Assembly (NCBI GenBank): GCA_008360955.1
Contig: LUCM01000028.1
Location: 43,262-107,261, forward strand
Direction of reading: 5' to 3'
DNA length: 64,000 nt
Source of the DNA: Fasciolopsis buskii
Taxonomy: Eukaryota; Platyhelminthes; Trematoda; Plagiorchiida; Fasciolidae
A model generated the notes under the pieces. It saw only the letters and a program-made list of their open reading frames with translations, was not told the DNA's origin and did not search any database. This document shows, in pieces, positions 24,145-37,026 of the stretch (positions are counted from its first letter, which is position 1; every line of letters starts with the position of its first letter). The position numbers and the translations under genes were made by a program.

Positions 24145-25250
24145 TGCAGACAAACTTTTCCAATCAGCCTGATTCGACAGGACGTAATAACGCGATTGCC
24201 ACTGCTCATGGTTCGCTGCCATATTCTCCAGCCAGCTCGTTGGCAGGTCACTTGGACCCCAACCACGAAGACGAGCGACACCTACTCCACCTAATTTTGT
24301 TATTCATTTCCTCAATTCACGTGGTCACCTAGTTTCTTCCATCCCTTGAGTGAAACGGAAAGTGAGACGGTGCGGTAGACGAGTGTTCGTCATACGCAGC
24401 GTGATCCAACCAACGAAGTCTACCAAGCCTTAATATGCTGGGATAAAACGTTCTCAGAACCGGGTCTTAATACTAGATTCCTAACGTCCACGTCATTCAC
24501 GTGGTCACTCCGTTCAATCCTATCGATACTGTGTGGACATCGGTGGTGGAAAGCATCCAAGCGACGATCATCTTCGGCACGTGAACTTCATGTCTCGCAG
24601 CCATACAACAGAAGTGAGCACGCTGGGATATAATACACTCGACCTTTCACATTCAGCGGAATATCAGGTCGATTCTGTGAGTTCTTCAGTCCAGCGTATG
24701 CCGCTTGCATCCTAGAGATAAGTGTGCTCACCTTTGCTGTCTTGCTTCCATCCCCTGTCACATAACTGCAGAAGTAACTGAAGCGGTTGACGCTCGTTAG
24801 TTCCGCTCCATCCCTCATCATGTTTGGAACTGCTAATTTCTAGCCTTGTAACAAACTTCACACTTTGAAGATGCTAAGTACATACCGAGTGGAACTGCAA
24901 CCCTCGCGAGTCTGTTCTATGCACGCTTCTCATGTTCGATGGATTCCTACAGGTTCACGAGGTCGTCTGTGTAATGTAGATCATGCGGCTTCTCTCCATT
25001 ATCTACTTCGACGCCTGCATCCTGAAGACCTAAAACAACCTTGATTATGTTGTTTATGATGAGGGTAAACAGAAATGTAGAGATGGGACAAACTTGTCGC
25101 ACATCGGCCGTCGTATACCTTTGCTCGGCACAAGTATGGAAGTTTTTCTAAGGCCGCACGTGCTTTCCTATCGATTCTCGTATCCGATGTTTGGATTAAA
25201 TGCAGGAGAATCCATTGTTTTTTTCACTTTGCACTTTTTCCTCATTGAAA
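24145..25250 (-). mobile_element. RTE-like LINE, RT palm to C-terminus, - strand
   Basis: The minus strand reads RQVCPISTFLFTLIINNII (RT box B), PHDLHYTDDLVNL (YADD box as YTDD), a SSKCEVCYKAR block, VNRFSYFCSYVTGDGS, VSTLISRMQAAYAGLKN, VKGRVYYIPACSLLLYGCET, and the C-terminal ARLRGWGPSDLPTSWLENMA / SRYYVLSNQ. It spans most of the distal half of the ORF, with stops and frameshifts. The 3' end lies against the gap and microsatellite. Confidence 0.85.
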
Positions 25251-26410
25251 TTGGCACATGTTCGTTCTCCACTCAACATCCTCTCTTGTTAGTATCGTAA
25301 AACGCTGATAACTTACTGAGTATGGCTGTCATTTCCGATCCATTTTGAGTAACCAAAATGTGCAGATTCTAACTCATTATAATGAAGTGCCCACGATTAA
25401 ATCGTTTCAGTGCTTGAGCGCTCATCCCACGTGTAACGGAGGATCAGCCTTGAGAAATTGGCTCTTAAAGTTAAAAAAATATTGCAACTGTTTCATTCCC
25501 ATTTGACGATTTGTCTTTTAGTCGACTGTTTTACGATGACAGTGACAGCTTGACGGGTCGTAGCGAAAGCGAATTATTAACCGGTTGGAACTCCCAAATC
25601 AGCTAGGGAACAGTGTGTAGATAGATATACGAGTTATATGCAATTTTTCCTGGGGGGAAAATATACAGAACATTAGAAACGGGCGTTACCGGGATACTAC
25701 GTGGCGTCTGAAATCGTACGTTTTGATATTCTCGGACAAAGTCTAACCTTCGACATCCGTAATCGCCTATTTTTATGTGGCCCATACGGTAGGTGCCGTG
25801 AAATCGGTAGTGTACTTTCGTGAGGTACGCTAGTCAATGATAAAGATTTGGGACATTGAATGCACAAAACGTGCGTACTTTTCTCAGCCATCAGTAGGTC
25901 ACTCTGTCCCGACTAAGCTTTCCATCAGTTTCAGTGTTTATATTTGCACAACGACGCAGGACATATATATCGGTCATTGCATCACCGTGTCAAAATGTAT
26001 AATATTGGTTCAAATCTGACTCAGATTCTCGTGTTAGATACTGGTCCTTTGTCAGAGTATCATAAGGTAGTGTGCCCTCAAGGCATATTAGTTGAATTAT
26101 AAGTCAAAGAAAACGTAAGTTCTTTTTCGAGCTGATTTCCTAAATGGTTACACTCAATGGTTCATCGTGTTCTCCGTGGTGTTTTCGTCTTTTGCACACT
26201 ACATACACCACACAGATGACAGTGCAGCTCCATGGGTATTATCTCTGTTAAAACATAAACGATGCTTGTTGAACTCCTACTTGACAATAATCATTGGAAT
26301 ACATTACTGTTTAGGGTGCTTTCCATCTCCGGTACATGAGAACTTCGCGAAATGACATTGTACGTAACAATTCAGTAATTGGCACCAGTGGACGTTAGGA
26401 TATAATCTGC
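25251..26410. other. Intronic stretch without recognised features
   Basis: No coding or mobile element motif was recognised. The open frames are short. Confidence 0.4.
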
Positions 26411-26411
26411 T

Positions 26412-26443
<32 letters not shown>

Positions 26444-26458
26444 TATGTATATATATAC
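26411..26458. repeat. (TA)n microsatellite
   Basis: A nearly pure TA run directly before the apparent 5' end of the + strand LINE at 26460. Confidence 0.9.
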
Positions 26459-26459
26459 T

Positions 26460-27722
26460 CTATCACAGCTAGACTGCTCTGTGACGTGGTGTGACGGCTT
26501 GCGCGCCTCCACGATCCAGCGAGCTATACAGGATGGCTTATCTCAAGCCGGATATCCAATCATTCCTGGTAGGTCAATGGGTGAAGGCCTGACGAAATAG
26601 TCTCCTGGTCTTCAAAGCCGGAGGTTGATCTGAGTTAGCAGCTCGGTTGGAAACACGAGCGGAAGAATAATTGATCCAAGTAGATGGGCCTCCACTCAGC
26701 TATTCCCCGCTGCCTCGCGGTCAGGTTCTTGTCAGAACCAAAGGCTTTGGTTGAGAACCCTAATCGTTCTTCCGTTTAGCGGCTGGACTCCCTAGCAGCA
26801 CTCGTCCATCAATTCCCTTGAAGTACACGCCTACAAATAACTCCATACTGCATCGGTCGTCGCGCAGGATAATCAGGACCGCGCTGTCCATCGCACCGAG
26901 CGGGGTGGGTAGTGATAAGTAAACTACTGCTCAGAATTTCCTGTTTTATTCAACCTGTCTCTTCTATCTCCAGACCAGTTTCCGCTCCTTCTGCGTACAT
27001 GCTGATAACACCCGATACTAGCAGCGGTTCATTGTCAAGTAGTGTATTAGGTGGTTTTCATTCTGTGAGCTCACATTTTCTCAAGCCTCGTCAGTCTCTG
27101 AATCTCGGTTCCTTCAATGTGCGCACTTTAATGCAGGCTGGCCAACAGGCGTGTTTAGCTCTGACAGTGGACTCACTTTCGATTGATGCCTGCTGCGTGC
27201 GTAAAACACGAATTCAAGATTTGGGTAAAATAATTCAACTAAGTGCGCTTAATATCTCGTCAAGGTATTTCCTGCACACGTCGGGAGACGAAGCAGCTCA
27301 AGTTATGGATGAACGCGAGACAGGAAGTCTTGAGTGAGAAGGCTGAAGCGGCCCTTTTGGACTGGATCCCGATTAACAGTCATTTGGACGCCGCGACACT
27401 GCAGGGGTCAGTCAGTGTCCGGGAGGATAGTAGTGTTAAGCGCAGTTTATTTGTTATCTCGGCATGCGCCCCAACAGACTGCAGCGGTGACATGCATAAA
27501 GATGAGTTTTATGATGACCTCATCACTCTTGCTCGGAAGAGCAAAGGCTCTGACATTGTAGTGGTATCAGGTGATTTTAATGCACAGGTTAGAAAACTGA
27601 GTGTATCGGAGTCCTGTTTAGGTGGGCGATGCACATTTCCTGCTCAGCGAACAGACAATGGAGAAAGACCTCCAGTTTTGTGCAGACAATCGTTTGTTCC
27701 TATCTAGTACGATTATCCGACA
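26460..27722 (+). mobile_element. RTE-like LINE, 5'UTR and endonuclease, + strand, 3' truncated
   Basis: About 450 bases of GC-richer leader (26460-26910) precede a frame that encodes the N-terminus of the APE endonuclease (LNLGSFNVRTLMQAGQQ, ACCVRKTRIQD). A frameshift near 27330 follows, then LSEKAEAALLDWIP, LFVISACAPTDCSGDMHKDE, VVVSGDFNAQV and RTDNGERPP. From 27210 to 27720 it is almost identical to 7384-7895, including the frameshift and the premature stop after QSFVPI. It has no RT. This is the best-preserved 5' end of the family in the window. Confidence 0.85.
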
Positions 27723-30700
27723 CAGTTCGCGTCGCACGGTTACATGACATGAGTGTGTAATGTAATAGTTCTTCCATTCCTCACCCCCATATCATCTATG
27801 GGGACCCATCGTTCATTTGTGAGCTTAGTACTATCCCTTTGCGCAAAATAGAGCAAAGTACCGAATGGAGAGACCCTTCCTCGAGCCTTTGACTAGGCGG
27901 CCCTACCTGCAAGACCCTATGACGACTTGTTGGTCTTGTAACTCATTCGGAGCCGGCGATTCTTTACTCGGTTCACACGCCCTTGGATTGGGGCTAGAAA
28001 TCCTGAATGGACAATGCGGTCTTCCACTGAAGATACCGAGGAAGATAGAGTCATACGGTTCGTACGTCGTCCGTGGTCGATTTGTAGTGATAACTTAGCC
28101 ATCTCTCTACTGACTGTTGAGATTCAGTCAACCCGTTGGAGATCACCAAGCGTTCGTGTTCGTTCTCGCATCTTGGTGGAAACGCCATCATGAGACGGAG
28201 ATGCTTAGCACCTCCTCAGCAGAGTCTGCCTGAGTTGCGTCCCCAACTCTACTGAACCATTTACTTTTGTTAAAACTTTTCTTAGGTTATCACACACTGC
28301 CTTTGATGAATAATCGTGTATGCCAAGAAACTAGACAAGCTGAGTCTATTAGAACGACATCTGTTTCTCTCATGAATATCCTACTGTTGCCGACCACGGT
28401 CTGTCGAAATTTTATAGCAGCTTGTCTTCAACTTTCCAAAACTATCCTGAGTAGAATTTGCAACCTTAGGATCATTACGGATAGGACTTAAGAGGATCGA
28501 TCGAATAACGAAGCCTGCTTCTTCAGTGCGAGTCTCTGGAATGTAACATCTCGGTTGCAAGGGTGGCAAGCGATCGGATGAAATCCATCTATCATTTTGG
28601 GTAATATCTATATTCACATGTTTAGTGTAAATAGCTTAAATGAACATTGAGAACTAAAAGTTTTTATCGTCGTTTACTGTTTATGGAGGTAGCAAAGGCA
28701 AAATTGGTGCTTCCGTCAGAGGCACTACCGATGGAGCCGGGTGCACAAATGGTCAACGAAGGGGAACGTGAAGCTGGAAGGTTTAATGTATCCAATGAAC
28801 CATAAATCTTCATTTCTCTATTTGTATCATGAGGTTTACCAATCGGTCATTTTTCCACTGTGCACGTACGGAAATGGAACAATAAATAGCATTAGCTCAT
28901 TGTAGGACAATAAATCGAGCTTGTTTATTTCTGAGGAAGACATACGTATTGTGTCCGAAATGCTCCGGCGATTTAATTTCCGTTCTATTGAATGTTCGAC
29001 GAACAGCGGTAGCGACTTCCATTGCCTTAAAGTGTTCGTGAGGACGATCCTAAAGTACACAAACATTTCAGAATTGTTGTATATTCAAATGGAGACTCCG
29101 CGAGCCGGAATCTAACTGATATGGATTGAAAAAATACCGCAGCCCGTGGCATTCGTGCTTTCGAAATTTTTCATTGTGCTCTTATTTTGATGGTACTGTA
29201 AATAAATCAGAGCTATAGTGCACCAGTGCAAGGATGATGTTTGTAAAAATCGAACTCTACCCAACTGCGATTTGAAGTAGTTGAAGTTAGATTAGGTAGG
29301 AATTTCTGTTGGCAGCCAAATGAAAGAGGCAGTGAAGTGGTCACAACATCCCTTAATGAATCTGTTACTTGAGTGTCAACTTGGGTTGATGATCACGGAT
29401 GAGCATGAGTAATTAACGAATCCCATCCTGACTGTTGGAAGTAATACAATGTCGTTGATGTGGCCGAAGAACAGGCTGGTGAGCAATGCGAATTCACGGT
29501 AGACGTAAACGTTTCTAATAGTGTTTACCGTTACAGTCTCTCATCAAATCTAACGAAAATAACTCGATTTGTGTAGAATCACGAGGTCCACGATAAAGTT
29601 GTTTGAAGAGACGCAAGCGTGGATACTACTGAGAAAAATTCTTGGTGTCAGAGACGATCGAGGGTCATTGAGTAATTCCGAGAAAGGGCTAAGGGATTCT
29701 CACTTCTGATGTGGCATTCAGGTGCTCGAGACTGAGATGAAAACTCTGGATTTCTCATAGTTCATTTTGGTTGAAATCTCGACTGGGAACAGTTTTCTTT
29801 GATTACATTGTCCTTCCGTAGGGGACTACTTACATTAGGAAAAGTTTTAAATTGGACTTGTTGAATATCCGGGTTAGAACAGTCCTCATCATAGCACATA
29901 CTTGATTCGGGCCTCACAGATTGGTCTCAGTTATGCGCGAGCGTTCATGTGGAAGTGCAGTTAGGATAGTGATAAATCTTTGGACATCAAAAGCGCTCGA
30001 CTAGGTGTCTTGCAATAGCGCTTTTTCTTGTAACTATATAAAGCTTCCCAAAAGGACTGGGTATATGAAATATCTGAGTTTCGGATATGCGAATTGTCGT
30101 AATGATGTTTATCGACCCTAATATCATGAAAACCGGCAGCAGTTATACTCATTTTCTTGTTTCCGTCCTGTGGAAGTAAATCATATGAAACAGACGTACT
30201 AAATACCTGGGCGTGTGGATCGGTGTTGGTAACCTGCACTTGTACGTATGACGGTCATCCAAAGGCACGAATGTGTCCTTTTTCTTGCTGCCAGTACTTC
30301 GGACATATGTTGTCATCCTGCTCTTGTTGGATGCTCAAGAGGAATGCAATGAAGATGTATGTGTGCGTACACGCTCATCTCTTTACATAGCTGTCCACCG
30401 CCGCGGCGAAGACTAAGCATGGCTGTTTGCCTATCCACCACCTAACCGAGCAGCTGATGAGTGATTGATTGACTGACTGACGGATGGATGAACGAACCAG
30501 TGGGCCGATCAAGTGATTGAGTGTGCGGTCGCCTATGCTTTTCGGTTAGTGGGGTAGTCAGTGTCCCTCTTCGCGGACTTGGTAGCCGCTCGTACTCACT
30601 CCAGAATGTAGCCTTCGAGCTCTTACTGTCGGATCGTGCGTTGGGGAGATGAAAATCTCGTGTGACTGATCCATACAGCCAGCCGTACCCAAGTCCATAT

Positions 30701-33700
30701 AAACGACCCTGTGAATAAACTGGCCGTTCTAGCGGTCCAGTGTATTTTTTTAAGCACATCCGTAGATGTATGCTTTTGATGCGATTCGGGCACACCGCCC
30801 GATTCGGTGGGTTTGTCTGCTGTGTTTGTATGTGTTTCTGTGTGTACGGTGAAGATGGTTTGGGGCAACGTCATTAGCCACGTGATTTTGTTGCTCGATC
30901 GCTCGTATCCCAACATATGTATGTATGTATTTTATGGTGTGCCCCATAGTTGGGGTGGTGACGGCTACAAATGGATGGACTTGTGCACACTTGCATTCAG
31001 AGGCAGACCCCTGGTCTAGTGAACCCACCGCGGACAGATTATCCCGAAACCCGTCCCAGTCGAGATGCTTGGGCCTGGAGTGGGGATTAGAAACGGGCTC
31101 GCGGGCGGACATACTGATTCCGGTGGCGTGGACACTGATCTCGGTCTGGCTTTGGCAGTAGGCCAAGGCTAGACAGTAAGGAGACGCAATAGCAAACGCC
31201 CACGGGTAGACTATCTGTTCCGTATGGCCTCGCCACCACCTCATTAGGGGATGCACATGTACAGACTTACACACAGATCAGCACACAAGTTCTCACCTGT
31301 GTACACATGTCTTTTTGTTCAGCATTCCGCCTCATAAATCGATAAAAGCGCTTCTCTCTGGGTTTCGCACCCCCTCCCCCTGTTGGCATGCCGACACAAG
31401 ACAGAAATAGCTGCGGAAATGCTGTCGTCATGCTTTGGGGGTGGTGACGGCATCACCGCTGTTGCCGCTGCTTTCTGTGGCCCTGCCATTGTTGGTGGTA
31501 CTGCTGGTGCTGATGGCAGTGGCGATTGTTACGGTATCGGTTGTGTCGATGGCATTCCCGATGGGGCACGATGACTCCTGGGTCATACTGAGGCTTTGGG
31601 TGCGTTAGAATGAAGAACAATGAGATGTTCGTGGTGGACTAGTTTGTTAACGACTGCGTAGGGCGATGGTCGAACCGGCGTATTGTCAGATGGATGGACG
31701 AATATATGGGCGGCTGGGCAGCGTGATGGTCAATCGAGCGACGGAAATGGGCTTGAATGAAAGACACTAATAGAGCAGTCCCCTTAGCAGGTAGATGAAT
31801 GTGTGCATAAAAACGTGGCTGTCTCAATTTGTGCATCCGATTGTTTGTGGCAAATGAAGGCAGGAAACGGTGCTCCTGCTGAGCACCAGTTGAGAATTAT
31901 CCCAGTTTCATAGGTGTTGGTATAAAGATGCCCAGATAATTAGGCCGAATTTATGCCGAGTTGGTTGTGGTTTTCAAAAGGGTTTGCGATTTTTTCTTTT
32001 GTGGTGGTGATTGTGATAGAAAAACGAAACAAACTTGACGGGAACACGAATATTTTTTCTGTCCCTGCAGTTCGACCTCCTTAAAGAACCATCATAGGAC
32101 AATCAGCCAATACCACTATCTCCACTTTGTCGTCAGATTTTAGCACATTTCCAATGTTCCCCAATTCGCAGTGACAGTGGCAATCAGTGCTCACTAGTGA
32201 TCCGTGGGTGCAGTGTCTATTGTTCTGCATCAAATATCTATAATTGGTTCGCTGTAAAATCTTTTCCTCACGGGGCTCGTGCTGGCACTTATAAGTACTA
32301 AAACTCCGTTGTTCAGACAGAGTGGTTATGATTTGAAATATAACGGAATGAAGGATTTTTACAAGACACAAAGTCGTTTTTTCTTGATCTGATTAACTCT
32401 GAGTTACTGTTCAAGTACACCCCTGGGCCCTGCGTTCGTCAGCGCAAAATGAGCCCATTAAATTTTCTGGTAGTCGAGGGTAAACATCAGTTACTTTGTT
32501 GGGAATTCAACATCTTCCTTGTTTCATTTGTTGCCATTGGTGACACTCAATGGGGGACCTGCATAGTCCGTGTTTCAGATAGTTCTGTTTTCCAAACACA
32601 TACCGACTTTTCACAATGACTTCAAAGTTCATGGAGGACCTTTTGATGAGAGTTCCGATTGTCAAGCTATTTTCCCATCTAACTAGAAGAATGCTCACGC
32701 ATCTTTAATAGAAGCACAACAAATAGATTGGAACATAGGATTTCTCGGGACTACAGACTGTTTTGATAAAAAGGATATATCGGTTAGATTTGTCTCTTAA
32801 TATATTTTTATCTTAATCTGCTACTACTTCAATAATCGAAGATCGTAGTCTACTCGGTCCATGAATCGAATACTTTCTGTACGGGACAGAAAGCTTTTTA
32901 GATGAACCTTATTATTTTGAGTTTTTTAACCCGATTTCTTTAGGCCACTTATTCTCCTCGTTAGCGGACTAAATACAGCGAGCTTTATGTCGTTCTCAAT
33001 TAAGGGTTTTACCTACACTATGGTATCCAAGACTAGTCTGCAAATCCATGTCAAATTATAATTTTTGTAATGTTTTTCGTTATGTTAGTGATTCCCCACT
33101 TTGTTTTGTTGGGATGGTGGCAGTCAGTGAACAGCAATCGGCTATTCTTTGTCCACCAACCTGCCCTTTATACCAATTTCCACGGTCTCGGAGTATGTTT
33201 TAACTAATCGTAACTGCTGTCCAGTTCATTTAGATCTCGGTCATGCGGATCTCGAACGTGGACGATCTTGCCCTTTCGCACACGCGTGACGTAATATGCA
33301 CTGATTCTCTGAGCATTGGTCTACAATCTGCGAGCAAACGTCCACTTTCCAGGTCTTGTGAAAGGAACGTGTTATTACTCAGTTCTCGATACTTTTGATT
33401 TAATTCCCAAATAATGTGGAAGATGTTGTAGTTGTCGGACTGTTGCCTATGTGAGCGAGTATCAAAGCAGCTGATTCTGAAAGAGTATTTATGGCTAACC
33501 ACTACCGATGGAAAACTAGTAGTATGCTGCTGTCCTACTTCGTCCAGTGACAGGGCGTCCATCATCCAACCTGATTACCGACTCGGTAGAGGAGCTCGAT
33601 AATTGCCCCAACGCCCACTCAATTGCATGCATGACACGTACGCAAGCTAGCCAACTGATCGCACGCACCGTGTCCTCGTTGGGAGACAGTAAGCTCCGGC

Positions 33701-35119
33701 TGATCGCAGTAGGGGTATAGCGATTTGTTGTTGTAGCTGTGCGAATGGTGGTGGGGGGTGGTACGCTTCGTCACGGATATCGTCCAGAAAGTAGGAGATT
33801 GCACATGCACAGAAAAGCATGTAACCTCTGTGCCTTAATCTGTTTCTGAATTTATATACGTATATGCACAACGCACGGACGCTTTGGTGAGCATGTGAGC
33901 CGTTAGCCAAGGCGAGAAAAAAAGGAATGAGAACGGACGTGAGCTAGCCCTTGCGGCTACCCGAATGAGAGGAGAAAAAGGAAGCACGATTTGATCTCGG
34001 GAGCAGATTCTGCTCAAGGCGATTCAAACTGTCATTCTTATCCAAACGTCGCTTTTATCCATTTGTTCCGCAGCCACCAGTACAGCGTAACTTTTTATTG
34101 TCCGAGCTCTTTTGCAATGGCTTGTGTCGTGCACATGTGCATTGTGTTAACTAAAGTACAGTTAACTCAGTTAGGTTCTGTCAGTCTTTTTGTGGCTCAC
34201 CGAAGAATTGGCATAGCGAGGTAGTGCTTCGGTGGAAGTTAAAACCGTAATATTAAACTTTGAGACAATACAAAGTGTGGAAATTGGTGGTATCTTCTTG
34301 GCATCCGAAATCCTAGTTTGTGTGGTGGTAATTTTTGTCTAACAAGCGGAGTCTATCAGAACTACGACCCTCAAAAGCAAATCACAAAGGAGCATCCAAC
34401 ATGGCAAAACTACCGTACTAATCATATGCTGCAACGAACCAGAAATTATTCATTGACCTTGCTTCATAAAGTACGTCGATTCTGTGAAACCTCCTTACGA
34501 GACCATGAAACCAGTTCAATGTTGTGGCTACAATACATACGAATATATATATATATATATATATAATCTAGCATCTCAGTGATATAAAAATTGACTTAAT
34601 CGTTGCTGAACTGAGACTACATGAAGTAAAATGTGAATAAAAAGGATTTTTCCTGATCGTATTAATTTTTCTTAAGCACGCTTCACAGCGCTTGTGTCGT
34701 TGGCCCTGGTTCTCAGCCGTGTCTCCTTCGCTTTGCTCAACCTAAGAAAAGTCCTGATTCCAAACATATGGAACTTAGCAGTCACCATCAAACATTCACA
34801 TGCCCCTATCTTCTGTCATTGAAGGTTAATCATAAAATTTCGGATACACCCATGTCTTAATTATTATTATTATCACGACGAAGGTCAACCACATGTTTCA
34901 GTATTTGTACTCAACTCTTTGAATCCATGATATACTCTCGATAGATTGATCAGTCAAGTTATTTAGTCCACATTTTCCACCATCACTGCGTTTTTGGGTT
35001 ATGAAAAAGCAAGCATGGAAAAGCATTTCTTTCTGAGGACGTTACTACGTGGACTGGGGGGAATCCACCGATGAACTTTAGAAGTTGCATTGTCTAATTT
35101 CCATTATCACCCTTCTTTG
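27723..35119. other. Long intronic stretch, mostly featureless
   Basis: No splice-supported exon or RT motif was recognised. A GC- and CpG-richer block lies at about 30750-31600 and contains CA/GT-rich words. It includes a 174-codon minus frame (30750-31274) and a degenerate GGTGCTGNTGGNAG tract (31430-31570) that gives a Gly/Ala frame. Minus frames at 32081-32371 and 33230-33565 are protein-like in composition but unrecognised. A TA run lies at 34543-34565. Confidence 0.4.
34543..34565. repeat. (TA)n microsatellite
   Basis: A pure TA run, seen directly. Confidence 0.9.
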
Positions 35120-35410
35120 TTCGTTTCGTTTTCGGGTAGGTGGTGCGCCAGTAAAATCGACCCTGTTATATGGCTGAGAAACAAAAACGCTAAGGACAGA
35201 TATTCGTAGACTGTCGCTGTTTGAATACCGATGTCTCCTTAGGGTTCCTAGAATATGATGATAGGGTTTTTATTACCATAAGATGGGACAGTGAATCATG
35301 GGACTTGGTCCATCGATCATGCTTTAGGTTTGAAAGGGTTAAAATGATTGGGGCACATATTACGCATACCCGAAGATCGACACATCCGGTATACAATTCA
35401 ATTTTTAAAA
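35120..35410 (+). mobile_element. RTE-like LINE, RT C-terminal fragment, + strand
   Basis: The + strand reads APVKSTLLYG, a stop, ETKTLRTDIRRLSLFEYRC (the family's LLYGCETWPLRxEDIRRLxVFxHRC block), and further on RFERVKMIGAHITHTRRSTH, corresponding to the NRLxWLGHxLRM motif. The frame changes at least twice. It lies tail-to-tail with the - strand copy starting at 35490. Confidence 0.75.
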
Positions 35411-35489
35411 CCATCAACTTTGCAACAAAATGCAACGTTTTTATTGCTCCCTCAGAGCATCGTCCATTCGAAAGATAAACAGAGAAACA

Positions 35490-36470
35490 TCGACTGCAAA
35501 ATAATAAATTGAATAACTGCACATAAGGGTAAGGATTTCGAATGCGAGTGCTAGCGACTGCGGCATTGAGCCATATCACTTACTGTCTCCAACAATCGCT
35601 CGGTGAGAATCTCGTGGACCCAAATCCGGTAGTCCAACTGGACATACACGAGCCAGTCCACTGGTTAAAGCTTCCATACTTTTTACTCATGTCATCCACT
35701 GGCCATCCGAAACATCCTCCCATCATTACCTGCCTGGCACAACAGGGAGCCACGAGGGAAGCGTTCTGTGTGCACGTGCAAAACATTCCAACCACCTTAA
35801 CTTATTCTTATTTAGCACCTACTCTAAAAAAACGGACTCTAGGACCTACTACCTTACGCCTCACTTGAGTTACTCACAAAATTCTCCTACCACATCCTAT
35901 CAATGCTACGAAGTCAGTAGTGCTCAAACACCTATGGTCCTCGTATATCTTCTTTTTCGGGGCCGTATGGCAGCACCGGCCCCACAACTGCTGTGCATAC
36001 ATGACCTGTGATCAATAAGCGAATGCTACAACACAGATGCCTAAAATTAGCTAACGTCAGTCGCGCTTTCTATATACGTGATGACACTATATCCGATGTG
36101 ACCACCAGGTTGAGGTACAACTACCCACGCAGCTAAATCTATTCAACTCGCCCAGTTATTCCTCTGCAAGAACGAGGTTAGGCTTTGAGCTAATCCACTT
36201 CCGCAGCAACATTTTACATTTCGAAGGTGTAGAATGCATACTAAATTTACGGATACCTCCATTCAGACAGTCGAGAGATACTTGCAATTTACTTCCGTCT
36301 TCATTTAATGGTATGACACGTCGGCATATTCTAAATCAGTCAGTTTCCTGTTTTTGTAAATATCGATATCACTATCCTCTTATGGCACCAGGGCGATGTC
36401 TCAATGCAAGTGTTCAAAAGGATGGATGACAGGAAGCAATCCTGACGAATACCGCAGCATATGCTGCTGC
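35490..36470 (-). mobile_element. RTE-like LINE, RT palm to C-terminus, - strand
   Basis: The minus strand reads, across frames, GIRQDCFLSSILLNTCIET (box B), LEYADV (YADD box degraded), LNEDGSKLQVSLDCLNGGI, TPSKCKMLLRKWISSKPNLV, PQPGGHIGYSV, HSLIDHRSCMHSSC, NKNKLRWLECF and MEALTSGLARVCPVGLPDLG. The C-terminal part (35560-35900) is nearly identical to 6790-7120 on the same strand. The copy is coding-dead. Confidence 0.85.
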
Positions 36471-37026
36471 TCTCCGAGGCAGGTAGTGGTTGAAATGTAG
36501 GTCAAGATGGTCGGACCGCGACGTGGCAAAATTATGAAAATCTTTATTGGTTGATTCTTTCGAGAAGATCGAGTTGGATTGCTGTATTTGGATCCAGAAA
36601 ATTCCGCCAACCTGATAGTTGGAGGCGATAGGCAATATGGTTCACCGCTACAGTCATTGGCGTTCTTGCATTAGAAATGCTACTACTCTTTCATAATTCC
36701 TCAGATTTATGATCTTGCGATTTCTCTTCTGTTGTTTTTGGGTGCTGGTAGGTAGAAACCACGAGCAAAGTACGTTAATGCTACGCTAGTTGTTATGCCA
36801 ATCGAACTGAATTGGCAAGAGGTTTAGTTCGGTTCACTCTGTCGGGAGTTACTGTAACACTGTATCTCGTGGAAACTGAAGTGGCATATCCGGTCGGAAG
36901 TTTCATTCATGCTAGGAGAGTTTTGTGAGTGTAGACGCGTGTGGGATGGTTTCTCTTTGTCCCACATGATCCATTACCGTTCCTTTTTACTGAGGAATTT
37001 CCGACTTCAACATCTTTCGTATTCAG
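36471..37026. other. Intron end before exon 2
   Basis: No element was recognised. The last 40 bases form the acceptor region of exon 2, with a pyrimidine-rich CATCTTTCGTATTCAG at the junction. Confidence 0.45.

Larger units (their letters stand above)
1853..37026 (+). other. Inferred 35-kb intron 1, filled with retroelement debris
   Basis: This is the interval between donor CAGACA|GTAAGT (1853) and acceptor TTCGTATTCAG (37026). Both ends are phase 0. It contains fragments of at least two non-LTR families on both strands, microsatellites and the assembly gap. Further small coding exons may hide inside; none was recognised. The size is large but normal for big fluke genomes. If the two exons belong to different genes, this interval would instead be intergenic. 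Confidence 0.45.

Noticed and set aside
23696..24332. Poly-Ser, poly-Ile, poly-Met and poly-Asp open frames
   Set aside because: They translate the ATC microsatellite and pass through unknown bases in the gap.
24588..24821. A stand-alone host gene suggested by the clean 77-codon minus frame
   Set aside because: VNRFSYF...VSTLISR...LLLYGCET is the standard RT thumb region of the LINE at 24145-25250.
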